A stretch of 64,000 bases of DNA from positions 496,001-560,000 of the forward strand of contig JAWDKM010000002.1 in the NCBI GenBank assembly GCA_032464575.1. Reading direction: 5' to 3'. Position 1 is the first letter of the stretch, and each line of letters begins with the position of its first letter. The notes beneath the pieces were generated by a model that did not search any database, was not told where the DNA came from, and saw nothing but the letters and a program-made list of their open reading frames with translations. The DNA is from Pontivivens sp032464575. Lineage in GTDB: Bacteria > Pseudomonadota > Alphaproteobacteria > Rhodobacterales > Rhodobacteraceae. Of this stretch, positions 8,130 to 16,191 are shown piece by piece. A program made the position numbers and the translations under genes.

Positions 8130-10277
8130 TCATTCGGTATAGTAGGCGCTGGCGTAGCCATTGTAGGCTCTCTGTCGCATTCCCTCGTCCATGTTGTTGA
8201 GCACGGCGAAGACCGGCGTGAGCGGGTTGCGCACGTCGTCGAGCAGAGCGAGTGTCTGGCGTACGTCGTGCTGGCGCGTCTCCGCCCACTTGATCACCAG
8301 CACGATGGCATCCGCCCGGTGGGCGAGATAGCGCCCGTCGACCACCGGAAGCATGGGCGGGGTGTCGAGGACAACGACGTCGTAGTGGCTGCGTACGGCC
8401 TCCATCAGGTCGCTGAACCGCTGCGACATAAGGAGCTGGTCGGTCGGGCGGCTCGACCGGCCGAGCGACGGGATAACCTCCAGATCGGAGCGGGGATCGA
8501 GGCCCATGATCGCTTCGAGATCGACGACATCTCCAGGCCTGACAGTCAGGAAGTCGAGCAGACCCGCAGTTTGCTCCAGATCGAGGCGTTCGGCGACCGA
8601 GGGCTTGCGCAGGTCGCAATCGATCACGACCGTGCGCTTGCCGGAAAGGGCATAGGTGCGGGCGAGCGCAAGCGAGGTCGTCGTCTTGCCCTCCGCCGGC
8701 AGCGTCGAGGCAACCATGATGGTCAGCGGACCGGACCGGGTGGACATGGGAGGTGCGTTCACCGGACGGTCGTCGGCCGCCTGCCGGGCAAGGGTCTGGT
8801 CGATGGAGGCGCGGACACGGCGGAAGGCCTCGGCATAGGGCGACAGAGGCGCGGCGACGATCTGGTCCGCGGGCTTCGTCTCCTCGCCCAGCCGCGGGAT
8901 CGTCGCGGGCACCGGAACGCCGAGGCCTTCTTCCGCCTGTGTGTCGCTGACGAAGCCTCCGATATAGAACTCCCGCAGCAGGGCGAGACCCACGCCGACA
9001 CCCAGCCCGCCGATCAGCGCGAGGGCGAGCGCGAGCTGCGTGTTGGGATAGGACGGCCGCGACGGCGGCAAGGCGGGAGAGACGACGCGGGCATCGGCGA
9101 CCTGCAGGTCGGCCTGCGTCTCGAAATCGCGCAGGCGGGACAGAAGCGTCTGATACTGGGTGCGCGCTAGCGTCCCGCGCTGCTGGATCGAGAAGATCTG
9201 AGTCAGTAGCTCCGGCGGCAGGTCCGCGGTCAGCACGTTCTGACGCAGCTCGCTCTGATAGGCGCCGGCCTGCGTCTCGAGCTGCGCGAGCTCGCCGCGC
9301 AGATCCTCGATCGCGGTATCGGCGGTGCGGGCGAGCCGCGTCTCCAGCGCCTCCAGCTCCGCACGCAGATTCACGGACTGCTCAGTGGTGGCGTCGACGA
9401 GGTCCTCGCTCAGTTCGGCCCGCTGGGCCGCGAGCTGGACCAGAGTGTCGTTCTGGAGCCGATCGGCGAGTGCTGCCCAGTTGCCGAGTTCGCGGGTGCG
9501 GCTCGCCTCGTTCGCCAGCACGCGGGTCCGGGTGGATTCCGCCTCCACCGCCTGCAGCTCGCGCCGCAACTCGGCGAGATCGGCGCGGCCCGTCTCCTCG
9601 GCGATGCGGTCGAAATTCGTATCGATGAAGGCGTCGAAGGCAAGCTCTGCCTCCACCAGTTCGGCGTCGGCACCGGCGATGCGTGCCTGGATCACGTCCC
9701 GGGCGGAGAGGGCGGCCCCCACCTTTGCCTGCACCTGGCCGGCGATGTAGGTGTCGACCGTCAGGTTCGCGAGCTCGGCCGCGCGCACCGGATCGGGCGA
9801 GGTGTAGGAAACCTGGAGCAGATAGGTCGTGCCCCGGCGGCTGACCTGGAGACCGTTCTTGAAGCGGTTGAGCACCCCGTTGAGGATGTCGGCGCCGGAC
9901 GGCTCGCTGGTCTCGGTAAAGCCCAGCAGGGCTTCGAGACGCTGTCGCGTGGACAGGCGGACGCCGAAGTCGGGCGAGGCAACAAGGCCCGCCGCCTCCA
10001 CCACCGCGAGCGCGGTGGCGTCGGCACGCAGGATCTCGACCTCCGACGTGATGCGCGCGTTCTCGCTGGCCGGGGAGGTCCGGCTCTCGGTCGGTTCGAG
10101 CAGGTTGGTGCCGGCCGGATCGATCAGAATGAGGCTCGACGCGGTATAGCGCGGGGTCAACGAGAAGAGCCAGAGCGCCGTCAGGCCAAGTACAAGCAGC
10201 GCAGCGTAGATCACGATGCGGCTTTGGCGGCGCAGGATGCCGATCGCCGCGGAGATGTCCAAGCCATTATCACTCAT
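8130..10277 (-). CDS. Wzz/BY-kinase exopolysaccharide co-polymerase and tyrosine autokinase
   Basis: A 715-aa inner-membrane protein. The N-terminal Wzz domain has TM helices at ~21-40 and ~414-434 enclosing a long periplasmic coiled-coil region (~200-400). The cytoplasmic kinase domain has Walker A ASTLPAEGKTTT (523-534), Walker A' VVIDCDLRKP (549-558) and Walker B VVVLDTPP (635-642). The tail has tyrosines at 705, 708, 712 and 713, fewer than in Wzc. Such proteins set polysaccharide chain length and export. I use the ATG at 10277; one 30 bases upstream is in frame. It is the last gene of the operon that starts at 13130. Confidence 0.9.
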   Translation of the reverse strand: MSDNGLDISAAIGILRRQSRIVIYAALLVLGLTALWLFSLTPRYTASSLILIDPAGTNLLEPTESRTSPASENARITSEVEILRADATALAVVEAAGLVASPDFGVRLSTRQRLEALLGFTETSEPSGADILNGVLNRFKNGLQVSRRGTTYLLQVSYTSPDPVRAAELANLTVDTYIAGQVQAKVGAALSARDVIQARIAGADAELVEAELAFDAFIDTNFDRIAEETGRADLAELRRELQAVEAESTRTRVLANEASRTRELGNWAALADRLQNDTLVQLAAQRAELSEDLVDATTEQSVNLRAELEALETRLARTADTAIEDLRGELAQLETQAGAYQSELRQNVLTADLPPELLTQIFSIQQRGTLARTQYQTLLSRLRDFETQADLQVADARVVSPALPPSRPSYPNTQLALALALIGGLGVGVGLALLREFYIGGFVSDTQAEEGLGVPVPATIPRLGEETKPADQIVAAPLSPYAEAFRRVRASIDQTLARQAADDRPVNAPPMSTRSGPLTIMVASTLPAEGKTTTSLALARTYALSGKRTVVIDCDLRKPSVAERLDLEQTAGLLDFLTVRPGDVVDLEAIMGLDPRSDLEVIPSLGRSSRPTDQLLMSQRFSDLMEAVRSHYDVVVLDTPPMLPVVDGRYLAHRADAIVLVIKWAETRQHDVRQTLALLDDVRNPLTPVFAVLNNMDEGMRQRAYNGYASAYYTE

Positions 10278-10303
10278 GTCCGTCCTCAAGCGTCCTTCAT
10301 CTC

Positions 10304-11083
10304 TCATTGCGTACCGGTCGCCGAGGAGACCTGCAGGATCCGCGGTGGCGCTCCTTCCTCTACCCGAACGGCCGTCAACGGGCCGCCATAGCCCGCGCCG
10401 GTATCGATCCCGATGCGGTGGGTGCGAAACTCCGGCTCCGGCGCGGGTGTATGTCCATGCACGACCACGCGCGACAGCAGGCCTTCGTGGTCGAGGAAGC
10501 CTTCCCTGATCCAGAGCAGCGTGTCCGCATCCTGCCTCTCGATGGGAACCGCAGGATCGATCCCCGCATGCACGAACAGGTATCCGGGCGCGAGGGCGCC
10601 GATTTCCAGCGTCTCGAGAAAGCTGCGGTGTGTCTCCGGAACCAGGGCGGCGAGCCTCGCCGCCACATGGCGCGGCGGACCCTCGAGCGCATCGGCATAG
10701 ATGCCGTAGGAGGCAAGCGTGTCCGCGCCGCCCACACCGAGCCAGCCGTCGCGGGCGGAGGGATTGGCGAGAAAGCGCAGGAACATCGCTTCGTGATTGC
10801 CGCTCAGACACGTGCGCTCCATCCAGGGTGGCGTCGGCTTGATGACGTGGTCGAGAACGGCGGCGCTGTCGGGACCCCGATCGACGAGGTCCCCGATCAG
10901 CAAGATGCGGGCCTTGTCCTCCCCCCGCGCGGTCAGATCGTCATGGATCCCGCGTTCGAGTGCACGCAGCAGGTCGACATGACCGTGGACGTCACCGATC
11001 GCGTAGACCGGTCCCGGACCCAGATCCGCATAGGGTGTCGACGGTCCGGCCGGTGCCGGGCGACGGAACAGGCGCCCGATCAT
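10304..11083 (-). CDS. PPP-family metallophosphatase (Ser/Thr phosphatase-like)
   Basis: A 259-aa cytoplasmic protein with the complete PPP signature: GDVHG (30-34), GDLVDRG (64-70), GNHE (95-98), VHAG and VVHGHTP. These residues bind the two metals and the phosphate. Bacterial and phage members act on Ser/Thr- and often Tyr-phosphoproteins; some cleave Ap4A. The start overlaps the O-antigen-ligase stop (ATGA), and the BY-kinase gene follows 26 bases after its stop. It may be the phosphatase partner of that kinase (inference). Confidence 0.87.
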   Translation of the reverse strand: MIGRLFRRPAPAGPSTPYADLGPGPVYAIGDVHGHVDLLRALERGIHDDLTARGEDKARILLIGDLVDRGPDSAAVLDHVIKPTPPWMERTCLSGNHEAMFLRFLANPSARDGWLGVGGADTLASYGIYADALEGPPRHVAARLAALVPETHRSFLETLEIGALAPGYLFVHAGIDPAVPIERQDADTLLWIREGFLDHEGLLSRVVVHGHTPAPEPEFRTHRIGIDTGAGYGGPLTAVRVEEGAPPRILQVSSATGTQ

Positions 11084-12459
11084 CGCCGGCTCCTGCGGGG
11101 CAGGCGCGCCAGGGCGATGCCGATGAAGGCGATGAAGAGCCAGGTGTTCGCCTGAATTTCCAGGCTGAAGTCGACGACCGAGTGCAGCGCGCCGGTGACA
11201 ATGACCCCGATCCCGATCGCCGGCAGCACCTTGATCTCGTCCCGTCGAAGGGCCCGGATGCAGCCGTAGAGCGCCAGGGCGACGAGCAGGAGGGGGATGG
11301 ATCCGAAGATCAGGCCGCTCTCCAGCCAGTGGGCGAGATAGGTGGAGTGCGCCCGCTCCCAGTTCTTGTCGAGGCTGACCGGAACGTCGCGGTAGGCGCG
11401 ATAGGCGAGCTCGAACGTATCGCCACCCCAGCCGGTCCACGGACGGACGACGATCACACCGACGATCTGCTCGTAGAGCGTGAGGCGAATGTCGGCGGAG
11501 CGGTCCACGTCCTCCATCCGCTCCGCGACGCCGCCGCCGTAGAGCCGCAGCAGCCCCGCCGCCGCGACGAGGCCAGCGAACGCCATACCGATCCGGGCCG
11601 TCGCACCAACGCGCGGCAACGTGAGCGCGAAGAGCCCGGCGGTGAGGCACCCACCGACCAGGCCCGCGAAAACGCCCATTCGGGAGTTCGTCATGAGGAG
11701 TGCTGCGAGCAGCAGTGCCGTCGCCATCACGATAAGGTAGCTGCGCAGCATCTCTGCGCTCAGCGGATCGGGCCGCCGGCCCTCGCGCGGGCCAATCAGC
11801 CGCTCCAGCGATAGGCCGACCCCGGCGACGAAGCCCATGGCAAGGAAGGTGGCGAAGGAGTTCCTGTTCACGAAGGGTCCCGTCATCGATCCTTCGTAAG
11901 CCCATTTCTCGAAGACCAGGATGCTGTCGCCGAACTGGACGAGCGCGACCGCGCCGTAGGCAGCCCACCCCACGACGGCGAGAAACAGAGCCGTCGCCAT
12001 GACCCGCGCGCGGTCCTGGTGCGCGGCGGCCTGCAGGAACAGGAAGAGCAGCAAGCCGTAGCCGGCGACCCGGACGGCCGCCAACGTCGTGGCCCCGGAC
12101 GCGATGCTGATCGTATCGTGCAGGACCGTGATGCCGGAGGGCAGCGTCGTCTCGAACGGTCCCGCCAGTACACCGATCGGGATGATCTGGATCACGAGCC
12201 AGCCGAGATAGGCGACACCCAGAACCACGGGCGCGCGGAAGGCGCCGAGCGGATTGCGCAGCGCCGTTCCGCGCGCCGCCTGCACCCCGAAGTAGACGGC
12301 GCCGACCGTTCCGATCAGAAGCGCGCCCAGCGCCCAGAATACCGGACGGTTCGACCCGAGGGGCAGGGGAGCGAGGGCCACCAGAACCACGAGGGTGACG
12401 GCGAGCGTGCGGTTAGGGCTCGAGGATCCGACGGCCAGCGCCGACATGGCGAGGGTCAT
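11080..12459 (-). CDS. O-antigen ligase/polymerase-like membrane protein
   Basis: A 459-aa integral membrane protein with about ten to twelve hydrophobic segments and a large periplasmic loop. Near the middle is SMTGPFVNRNSFATFLAMG, and later GWGGDTFELAYRAYRD and NWERAHSTYLAHWLESG. This is the pattern of the Wzy/WaaL (PF04932) family, which polymerises or ligates undecaprenyl-linked glycans at the periplasmic face. It is coupled by ATGA to both neighbours. Whether it acts as ligase or polymerase cannot be told, but the downstream Wzz/BY-kinase favours exopolysaccharide polymerisation. Confidence 0.85.
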   Translation of the reverse strand: MTLAMSALAVGSSSPNRTLAVTLVVLVALAPLPLGSNRPVFWALGALLIGTVGAVYFGVQAARGTALRNPLGAFRAPVVLGVAYLGWLVIQIIPIGVLAGPFETTLPSGITVLHDTISIASGATTLAAVRVAGYGLLLFLFLQAAAHQDRARVMATALFLAVVGWAAYGAVALVQFGDSILVFEKWAYEGSMTGPFVNRNSFATFLAMGFVAGVGLSLERLIGPREGRRPDPLSAEMLRSYLIVMATALLLAALLMTNSRMGVFAGLVGGCLTAGLFALTLPRVGATARIGMAFAGLVAAAGLLRLYGGGVAERMEDVDRSADIRLTLYEQIVGVIVVRPWTGWGGDTFELAYRAYRDVPVSLDKNWERAHSTYLAHWLESGLIFGSIPLLLVALALYGCIRALRRDEIKVLPAIGIGVIVTGALHSVVDFSLEIQANTWLFIAFIGIALARLPRRSRR

Positions 12460-13130
12460 GAGCGATCCAATGCCTCCCGGCTCTGCCGCTGGACGTTGCG
12501 CAGGAAGCGGATCTGGTCCTGTTCCGGCAGCGTCTCTACCAGCGCCACGAGGCGCGCGCGGAATGCCGGCTCGCCGACATAGCGGCGCGCGAGCGACCGG
12601 GCTCCACGGGGGGTCCGGGCGACCACGAGCAGATCGGCGTCGTGGCCCGCGCGCGCCGCATCGTCCATCCAGGCCAGCATGGGTTCACCCAAGCGGACGC
12701 GCCGCGCGGCGATCCAAAGCTCGTTCGGTGCGGTGGCGCGCGAGCGCGCGAGCGCCTCGAACATCTCGTCGGCGCGGCCCGTCTGCACGGCGCCTTCCGC
12801 GACGATCAGCCATGCGAAGCCGTCGGTTGGACTCTGGGCGAGAATGCGGCGCGCAGCGTCCTCGCACGCACGTACCATGGCGAGCCGCGCGTCGCCCCCC
12901 CGGCTCCATGACGCCTCGTCGCGCAAGGTGTCCTGGCAGGTATTGAGCGCCCGTTTGCGTGCGTCGAGGGATGTCCCGATCGACAGCTCGCCCGCGAGCA
13001 GCACATCCATCCGCGTCGATTGGGAGTGACCGTTGGAGAAGACCGGACGCAGTTCACCCAGCAGCGTCGGCACCGCGGCCCCAATCAGAACAAGGCTGAA
13101 CGCAAGTGCCGGATACGGACGTGTCGCCAT
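12456..13130 (-). CDS. hypothetical envelope protein of the polysaccharide operon
   Basis: I do not recognise this 224-aa protein. It has one N-terminal hydrophobic segment (residues ~7-25), probably a membrane anchor or signal, then a helical, Ala/Arg-rich body. Its repeat-like spacing (SPTDGFAWLIVAEGAVQTGRADEMFEALARS) looks like degenerate TPR helices. It is the first gene of the operon, preceded by GGAGG and an inverted repeat, and its stop overlaps the O-antigen-ligase-like start. A scaffold role in polysaccharide assembly would fit; that is a guess from position only. Confidence 0.75.
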   Translation of the reverse strand: MATRPYPALAFSLVLIGAAVPTLLGELRPVFSNGHSQSTRMDVLLAGELSIGTSLDARKRALNTCQDTLRDEASWSRGGDARLAMVRACEDAARRILAQSPTDGFAWLIVAEGAVQTGRADEMFEALARSRATAPNELWIAARRVRLGEPMLAWMDDAARAGHDADLLVVARTPRGARSLARRYVGEPAFRARLVALVETLPEQDQIRFLRNVQRQSREALDRS

Positions 13131-13152
13131 GCTGGGTTCCTCCGGTTATCCA

Positions 13153-13182
13153 CTTGTCGGTGATGAGCCTTCCGCCGACAAG
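13153..13182 (-). promoter_or_regulatory. inverted repeat in the leader of the polysaccharide operon
   Basis: CTTGTCGG (13153-13160) and CCGACAAG (13175-13182) form a perfect 8-bp dyad with a 14-base spacer, ending 23 bases before the ATG at 13130 and just upstream of its GGAGG site. It could be an operator for a dimeric regulator or an mRNA hairpin near the ribosome site. Confidence 0.45.
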
Positions 13183-13208
13183 GTGAAGAAGGCGTTACCT
13201 GTTGCTTA

Positions 13209-13535
13209 TCAATGCGGCGATCCAGCCAGCCGATAGCGGCCGTTCTCCAGCATGTCGAACATCTCGCCGATATCTGGATGCTCCACCGGCTCGCCCGTGT
13301 CGTCGGGCAGCAGGTTCTGCTCGGAGACATAGGCGACGTAGTAGCTCGTCTCATTCTCGGCGAAGAGGTGGTAGAACGGCTGGTCCTTGCGCGGGCGATG
13401 ATCCTTCGGGATCGCCTCCCACCACTCGTCGGTATTCGCGAACTCCGGGTCCACGTCGAAGATCACACCGCGAAACGGGTGGATGCGGTGCCGCACCACC
13501 TGTCCGATCGCGAATTTAGCCCGTACTTCAGTCAT
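13209..13535 (-). CDS. hspQ: HspQ heat shock protein
   Basis: A 108-aa small protein of the HspQ/YccV family. It has the signature KFAIGQVVRHRIHPFRGVIFDVDPEF and later DQPFYHLF and YVSEQNLLPD. HspQ binds DNA and, in Escherichia coli, delivers substrates to or enhances Lon. I start at the ATG at 13535; an upstream GTG or ATG would add seven residues not conserved in the family. It stands alone, divergent from the transglycosylase-like gene. I could not confirm a heat-shock promoter. Confidence 0.9.
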   Translation of the reverse strand: MTEVRAKFAIGQVVRHRIHPFRGVIFDVDPEFANTDEWWEAIPKDHRPRKDQPFYHLFAENETSYYVAYVSEQNLLPDDTGEPVEHPDIGEMFDMLENGRYRLAGSPH

Positions 13536-13710
13536 CCCACGCGCCCCCCGGCTCATTGAACCGTCTCTAGAAGAGGGTCCAGGCGGAGTCCAGTCACCGA
13601 CCCGCAGTCCGATTTTACCTGCCTGCAGCCGTGCAACATGCTATGTCTAACGACAGAGACCCGATCAACGGGCCCGATCGAGCAGTTTGGACAGTAAACA
13701 GGTAATTTCG

Positions 13711-14301
13711 ATGTTGAGAATGCATGTGCTGCGGGCCGCCGCCCTGGGCGGCGCCCTCCTGCTGAGCGCCTGTGGGGGTGGGCGTGAAGACGTCGCGGCC
13801 GCACCGCCGGACGACGCGCCGCCCAACACCATGAACATCTGCGCCATCTTCGCGGACAAGCCGCATTGGCGCACGCATATGGAGCAGGCCTCGGCCCGCT
13901 GGGGCACCCCGGTCGAGGTGATGATGGGCATCATGTGGCGTGAGAGCCGGTTCCGCCAGCACGCCTCACCCGGTACCTCGTCGGCCTACGGCTACGCGCA
14001 GGCGATCAACGGGACGTGGGACTGGTACCGTCAGGACACCGGGCGCCACTGGGCCCGCCGGGACAACTTCGAGGACGCCGCCGATTTCGTCGGCTGGTAC
14101 ACGCAGCTCACCTCCCGCAAGAACGGTCTGTCGCCGACGGACAGCTTTGCCCAGTACCTCGCCTATCACGAGGGGCACAGTGGCTTTGCCAAGGGCTCCT
14201 ACTGGGAAAAGGAGTTCCTGCTCAATGCCGCGCAGGAAGTCCAGACCATGACCATGGTCTACCAGACCCAGCTCGCCGCATGTCCGGGTGCCTATACCTG
14301 A
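13711..14301 (+). CDS. lytic transglycosylase-like (SLT) lipoprotein
   Basis: A 196-aa lipoprotein: the signal peptide ends at LLLSAC (Cys21) and is followed by a low-complexity Pro/Ala linker. The soluble domain has the SLT-type catalytic motif MWRESRF (Glu78), then SSAYGYAQAINGTWDWYR, the typical G-x-x-Q-x-x-x-T/W segment. It should cleave peptidoglycan glycan strands in the periplasm. I use the ATG at 13711; an upstream TTG is in frame but lies before the signal sequence. It has no operon partner; a hairpin follows its stop. Confidence 0.83.
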   Translation: MLRMHVLRAAALGGALLLSACGGGREDVAAAPPDDAPPNTMNICAIFADKPHWRTHMEQASARWGTPVEVMMGIMWRESRFRQHASPGTSSAYGYAQAINGTWDWYRQDTGRHWARRDNFEDAADFVGWYTQLTSRKNGLSPTDSFAQYLAYHEGHSGFAKGSYWEKEFLLNAAQEVQTMTMVYQTQLAACPGAYT

Positions 14302-14315
14302 TCCGTTGACAATCG

Positions 14316-14344
14316 GCCTCCGCATTCCTTTCTGATGCGGAGGC
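14316..14344 (+). terminator. 10-bp hairpin after the transglycosylase gene
   Basis: GCCTCCGCAT (14316-14325) and ATGCGGAGGC (14335-14344) pair perfectly around a 9-base pyrimidine-rich loop, between the transglycosylase stop and the lysR start. A TTGACA hexamer at 14306-14311 overlaps its edge, so the segment may combine termination with a lysR promoter. There is no U-run after the stem. Confidence 0.5.
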
Positions 14345-14360
14345 GGAAACGGAGGCAGGC

Positions 14361-15266
14361 ATGGATCGGTTGGCGGAAATGGAGGCCTTCATCGCGGTCG
14401 TCGACCAGGGCGGCTTCACCGATGCGGCGCGCAAGCTGAGCATTTCGAAGAGCGCGATCTCCAAGCATGTCTCCTCGCTGGAGGCCCGGTTGGGCGCGCG
14501 ACTGCTGAACCGGACGACGCGCCGCGTGAGCCCGACGGAGATCGGGCTCGCCTATTACGACAAGGCGACCCGCGTGATTTCCGAGGCGAGCGATGCGGAC
14601 GCGATGGTCACGTCCATGCAGTCGGAACCGCGCGGAGAGCTGCGGCTGTCGGTGCCCGTGGGGTTCGGCACGACGCATGTCTCGGCCGCCGTGGCCGATT
14701 TCCTGTGCCAGTACCCGGATGTCAGCGTGCACATGGTGATGGACGACCGGTTCGTTGAGCTGGTCTCCGAAGGGTTCGACCTCGCCATCCGCATCGGCAA
14801 CCTGCCCGACAGCTCGCTGCGCGCCCGGAAGCTGGGCGAGGCGACCAGCCTTCTCGTGGCGTCCCCCAACTACCTGCAGCGGGCCGGGACGCCGACCTGC
14901 GTCGAGGATCTGAACGATCACGACCTGCTGCATTACTCCAACCTCGCCACCGGCAATTTCTGGCGGCTGCTGACGGAGAACGGGGTGGAGAAACAGGTGC
15001 GCGCCGGCGGCAAGCTGACTGCGAACAATGGCGAGGCTCTGCTGCGGGCCGTGGAAGCGGGGCTCGGCATCTCCATGGTGCCGACCTTCATCCTGCGCGA
15101 TTCTGTTGAGGCCGGACGGACGGTGGAGATCCTGCCGAAGCTCCAGAAACCGCGCCTCGGCATCTACGCGGTCTATCCGCCGGGTCGGTTCCCGCAGCCC
15201 AAGCTGCGCGCCTTCGTCGAATACATGGCCTCGCACTTCAAGAAGCAGGGCGAGATCATCTGGTAG
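14361..15266 (+). CDS. LysR-family transcriptional regulator
   Basis: A 301-aa regulator with an N-terminal helix-turn-helix (MDRLAEMEAFIAVVDQGGFT, then KSAISKHVSSLEARLGARLL) and a periplasmic-binding-like effector domain from residue ~90. It belongs to the CrgA/DmlR-like branch that starts MDRLxxMxxFV. GGAGG lies 6 bases before the ATG. Its target is not evident: the next gene converges on it with three bases between the stops, and no divergent partner adjoins its start. Confidence 0.9.
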   Translation: MDRLAEMEAFIAVVDQGGFTDAARKLSISKSAISKHVSSLEARLGARLLNRTTRRVSPTEIGLAYYDKATRVISEASDADAMVTSMQSEPRGELRLSVPVGFGTTHVSAAVADFLCQYPDVSVHMVMDDRFVELVSEGFDLAIRIGNLPDSSLRARKLGEATSLLVASPNYLQRAGTPTCVEDLNDHDLLHYSNLATGNFWRLLTENGVEKQVRAGGKLTANNGEALLRAVEAGLGISMVPTFILRDSVEAGRTVEILPKLQKPRLGIYAVYPPGRFPQPKLRAFVEYMASHFKKQGEIIW

Positions 15267-15269
15267 GCG

Positions 15270-16088
15270 CTACTCCAGCCCCCGGCTCTCCCGCGCGCGC
15301 ATGGCGAACTCGATGACGAAGCCGATCGCGAAGGCCGCGAGCGTGAAGTAGATAGCGTACTCGATGCTCGTGTTGCGCGGGGTGTAGTTGATGAACGCAT
15401 GCCCCCGCGCCTGGTCGATCGAGTGGAAGAGCGGGTTCCAGGTGAAGAAGGGGAGCAGGTCGGCGGGCAGCAGGTTCGCCAGGAACATCTTGCCGCTCGT
15501 GAACATCTGCGCGCGCCTATAGAACTGGAACAGCATCGGAATGATGCCGGGGGCCAGCGGCGTCAGTGCAAGGAACAACAGCCCCACGGCCAGCCCGCTC
15601 GCGAAGGCCAGGAAGAAGGGCAGGATCATCCGTCCGGGCTCGTAGACCTCCAGATGTCCGCGCAACAGGTACGCACAGCCCATGATCACGATCACCGACA
15701 GGATCAGGATGTAGAGCTGGTTCAGCGCCGAGGTCAGGATGTTCAGCAGGGTCGAGGTCTTGGCATAGAAGATCATGCCCGAGCTCGCATGCCCCACCCC
15801 CTTCAACGTCTGCACCGCCTGAATATGGGCGAGGAACAGGAAGATCCCCGTCATCATGAAGAGCAGGAAGTCGCCCCGGATCAGGGCGGAGCGGCCGATG
15901 AACTCGTAGAGCACCCAGAAGATCGCAAAGAGGAACAACGGCCGGATGAGGGCGGAGACGAAGCCCAGCATGCTGCCGCCCGTCTCCGACCGGAATTCGC
16001 GCACGATGGACACGTACATCGTGTCCATGAAGGCGAGCGACGATTCCCACATCGTCGTGTTCCGGTGATATCGCTGAAACTCGGGCAT
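15270..16088 (-). CDS. ABC-2 type polysaccharide export permease (KpsM/Wzm-like)
   Basis: A 272-aa permease with six predicted membrane helices of the ABC-2 class (SMLGFVSALIRPLFLFAIFW near the N-terminus, TWNPLFHSIDQARGHAF near the C-terminus). This C-terminal NPLxHxIDxxR pattern is typical of capsule and O-antigen exporters. The ATP-binding partner that such a permease needs is not next to it or elsewhere in the window. It is divergent from cysQ-kdsB, which fits export of a Kdo-containing glycan. Which glycan it moves is unknown. Confidence 0.85.
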   Translation of the reverse strand: MPEFQRYHRNTTMWESSLAFMDTMYVSIVREFRSETGGSMLGFVSALIRPLFLFAIFWVLYEFIGRSALIRGDFLLFMMTGIFLFLAHIQAVQTLKGVGHASSGMIFYAKTSTLLNILTSALNQLYILILSVIVIMGCAYLLRGHLEVYEPGRMILPFFLAFASGLAVGLLFLALTPLAPGIIPMLFQFYRRAQMFTSGKMFLANLLPADLLPFFTWNPLFHSIDQARGHAFINYTPRNTSIEYAIYFTLAAFAIGFVIEFAMRARESRGLE

Positions 16089-16111
16089 CCCCGTGTCTGT
16101 CCCCTCGGCGC

Positions 16112-16140
16112 TTGTCAGTTCGGTGGCTCTATCCCATACA
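16112..16140 (+). promoter_or_regulatory. possible promoter for cysQ-kdsB
   Basis: TTGTCA (16112-16117) and CATACA (16135-16140) are separated by 17 bases, 52 bases before the cysQ ATG in the gap between divergent genes. The -35 match is good and the -10 match is weak. Confidence 0.3.
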
Positions 16141-16191
16141 CCGTTCAGACGGGACCTGTCGCCCCGCCTTATGCCGCGAGGATCGCACCAT

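Noticed and set aside
13146..13154. TTATCCACT, similar to a DnaA box
   Set aside because: A single imperfect copy with no cluster, AT-rich unwinding element or origin-type neighbours; it lies in the leader of a polysaccharide operon.
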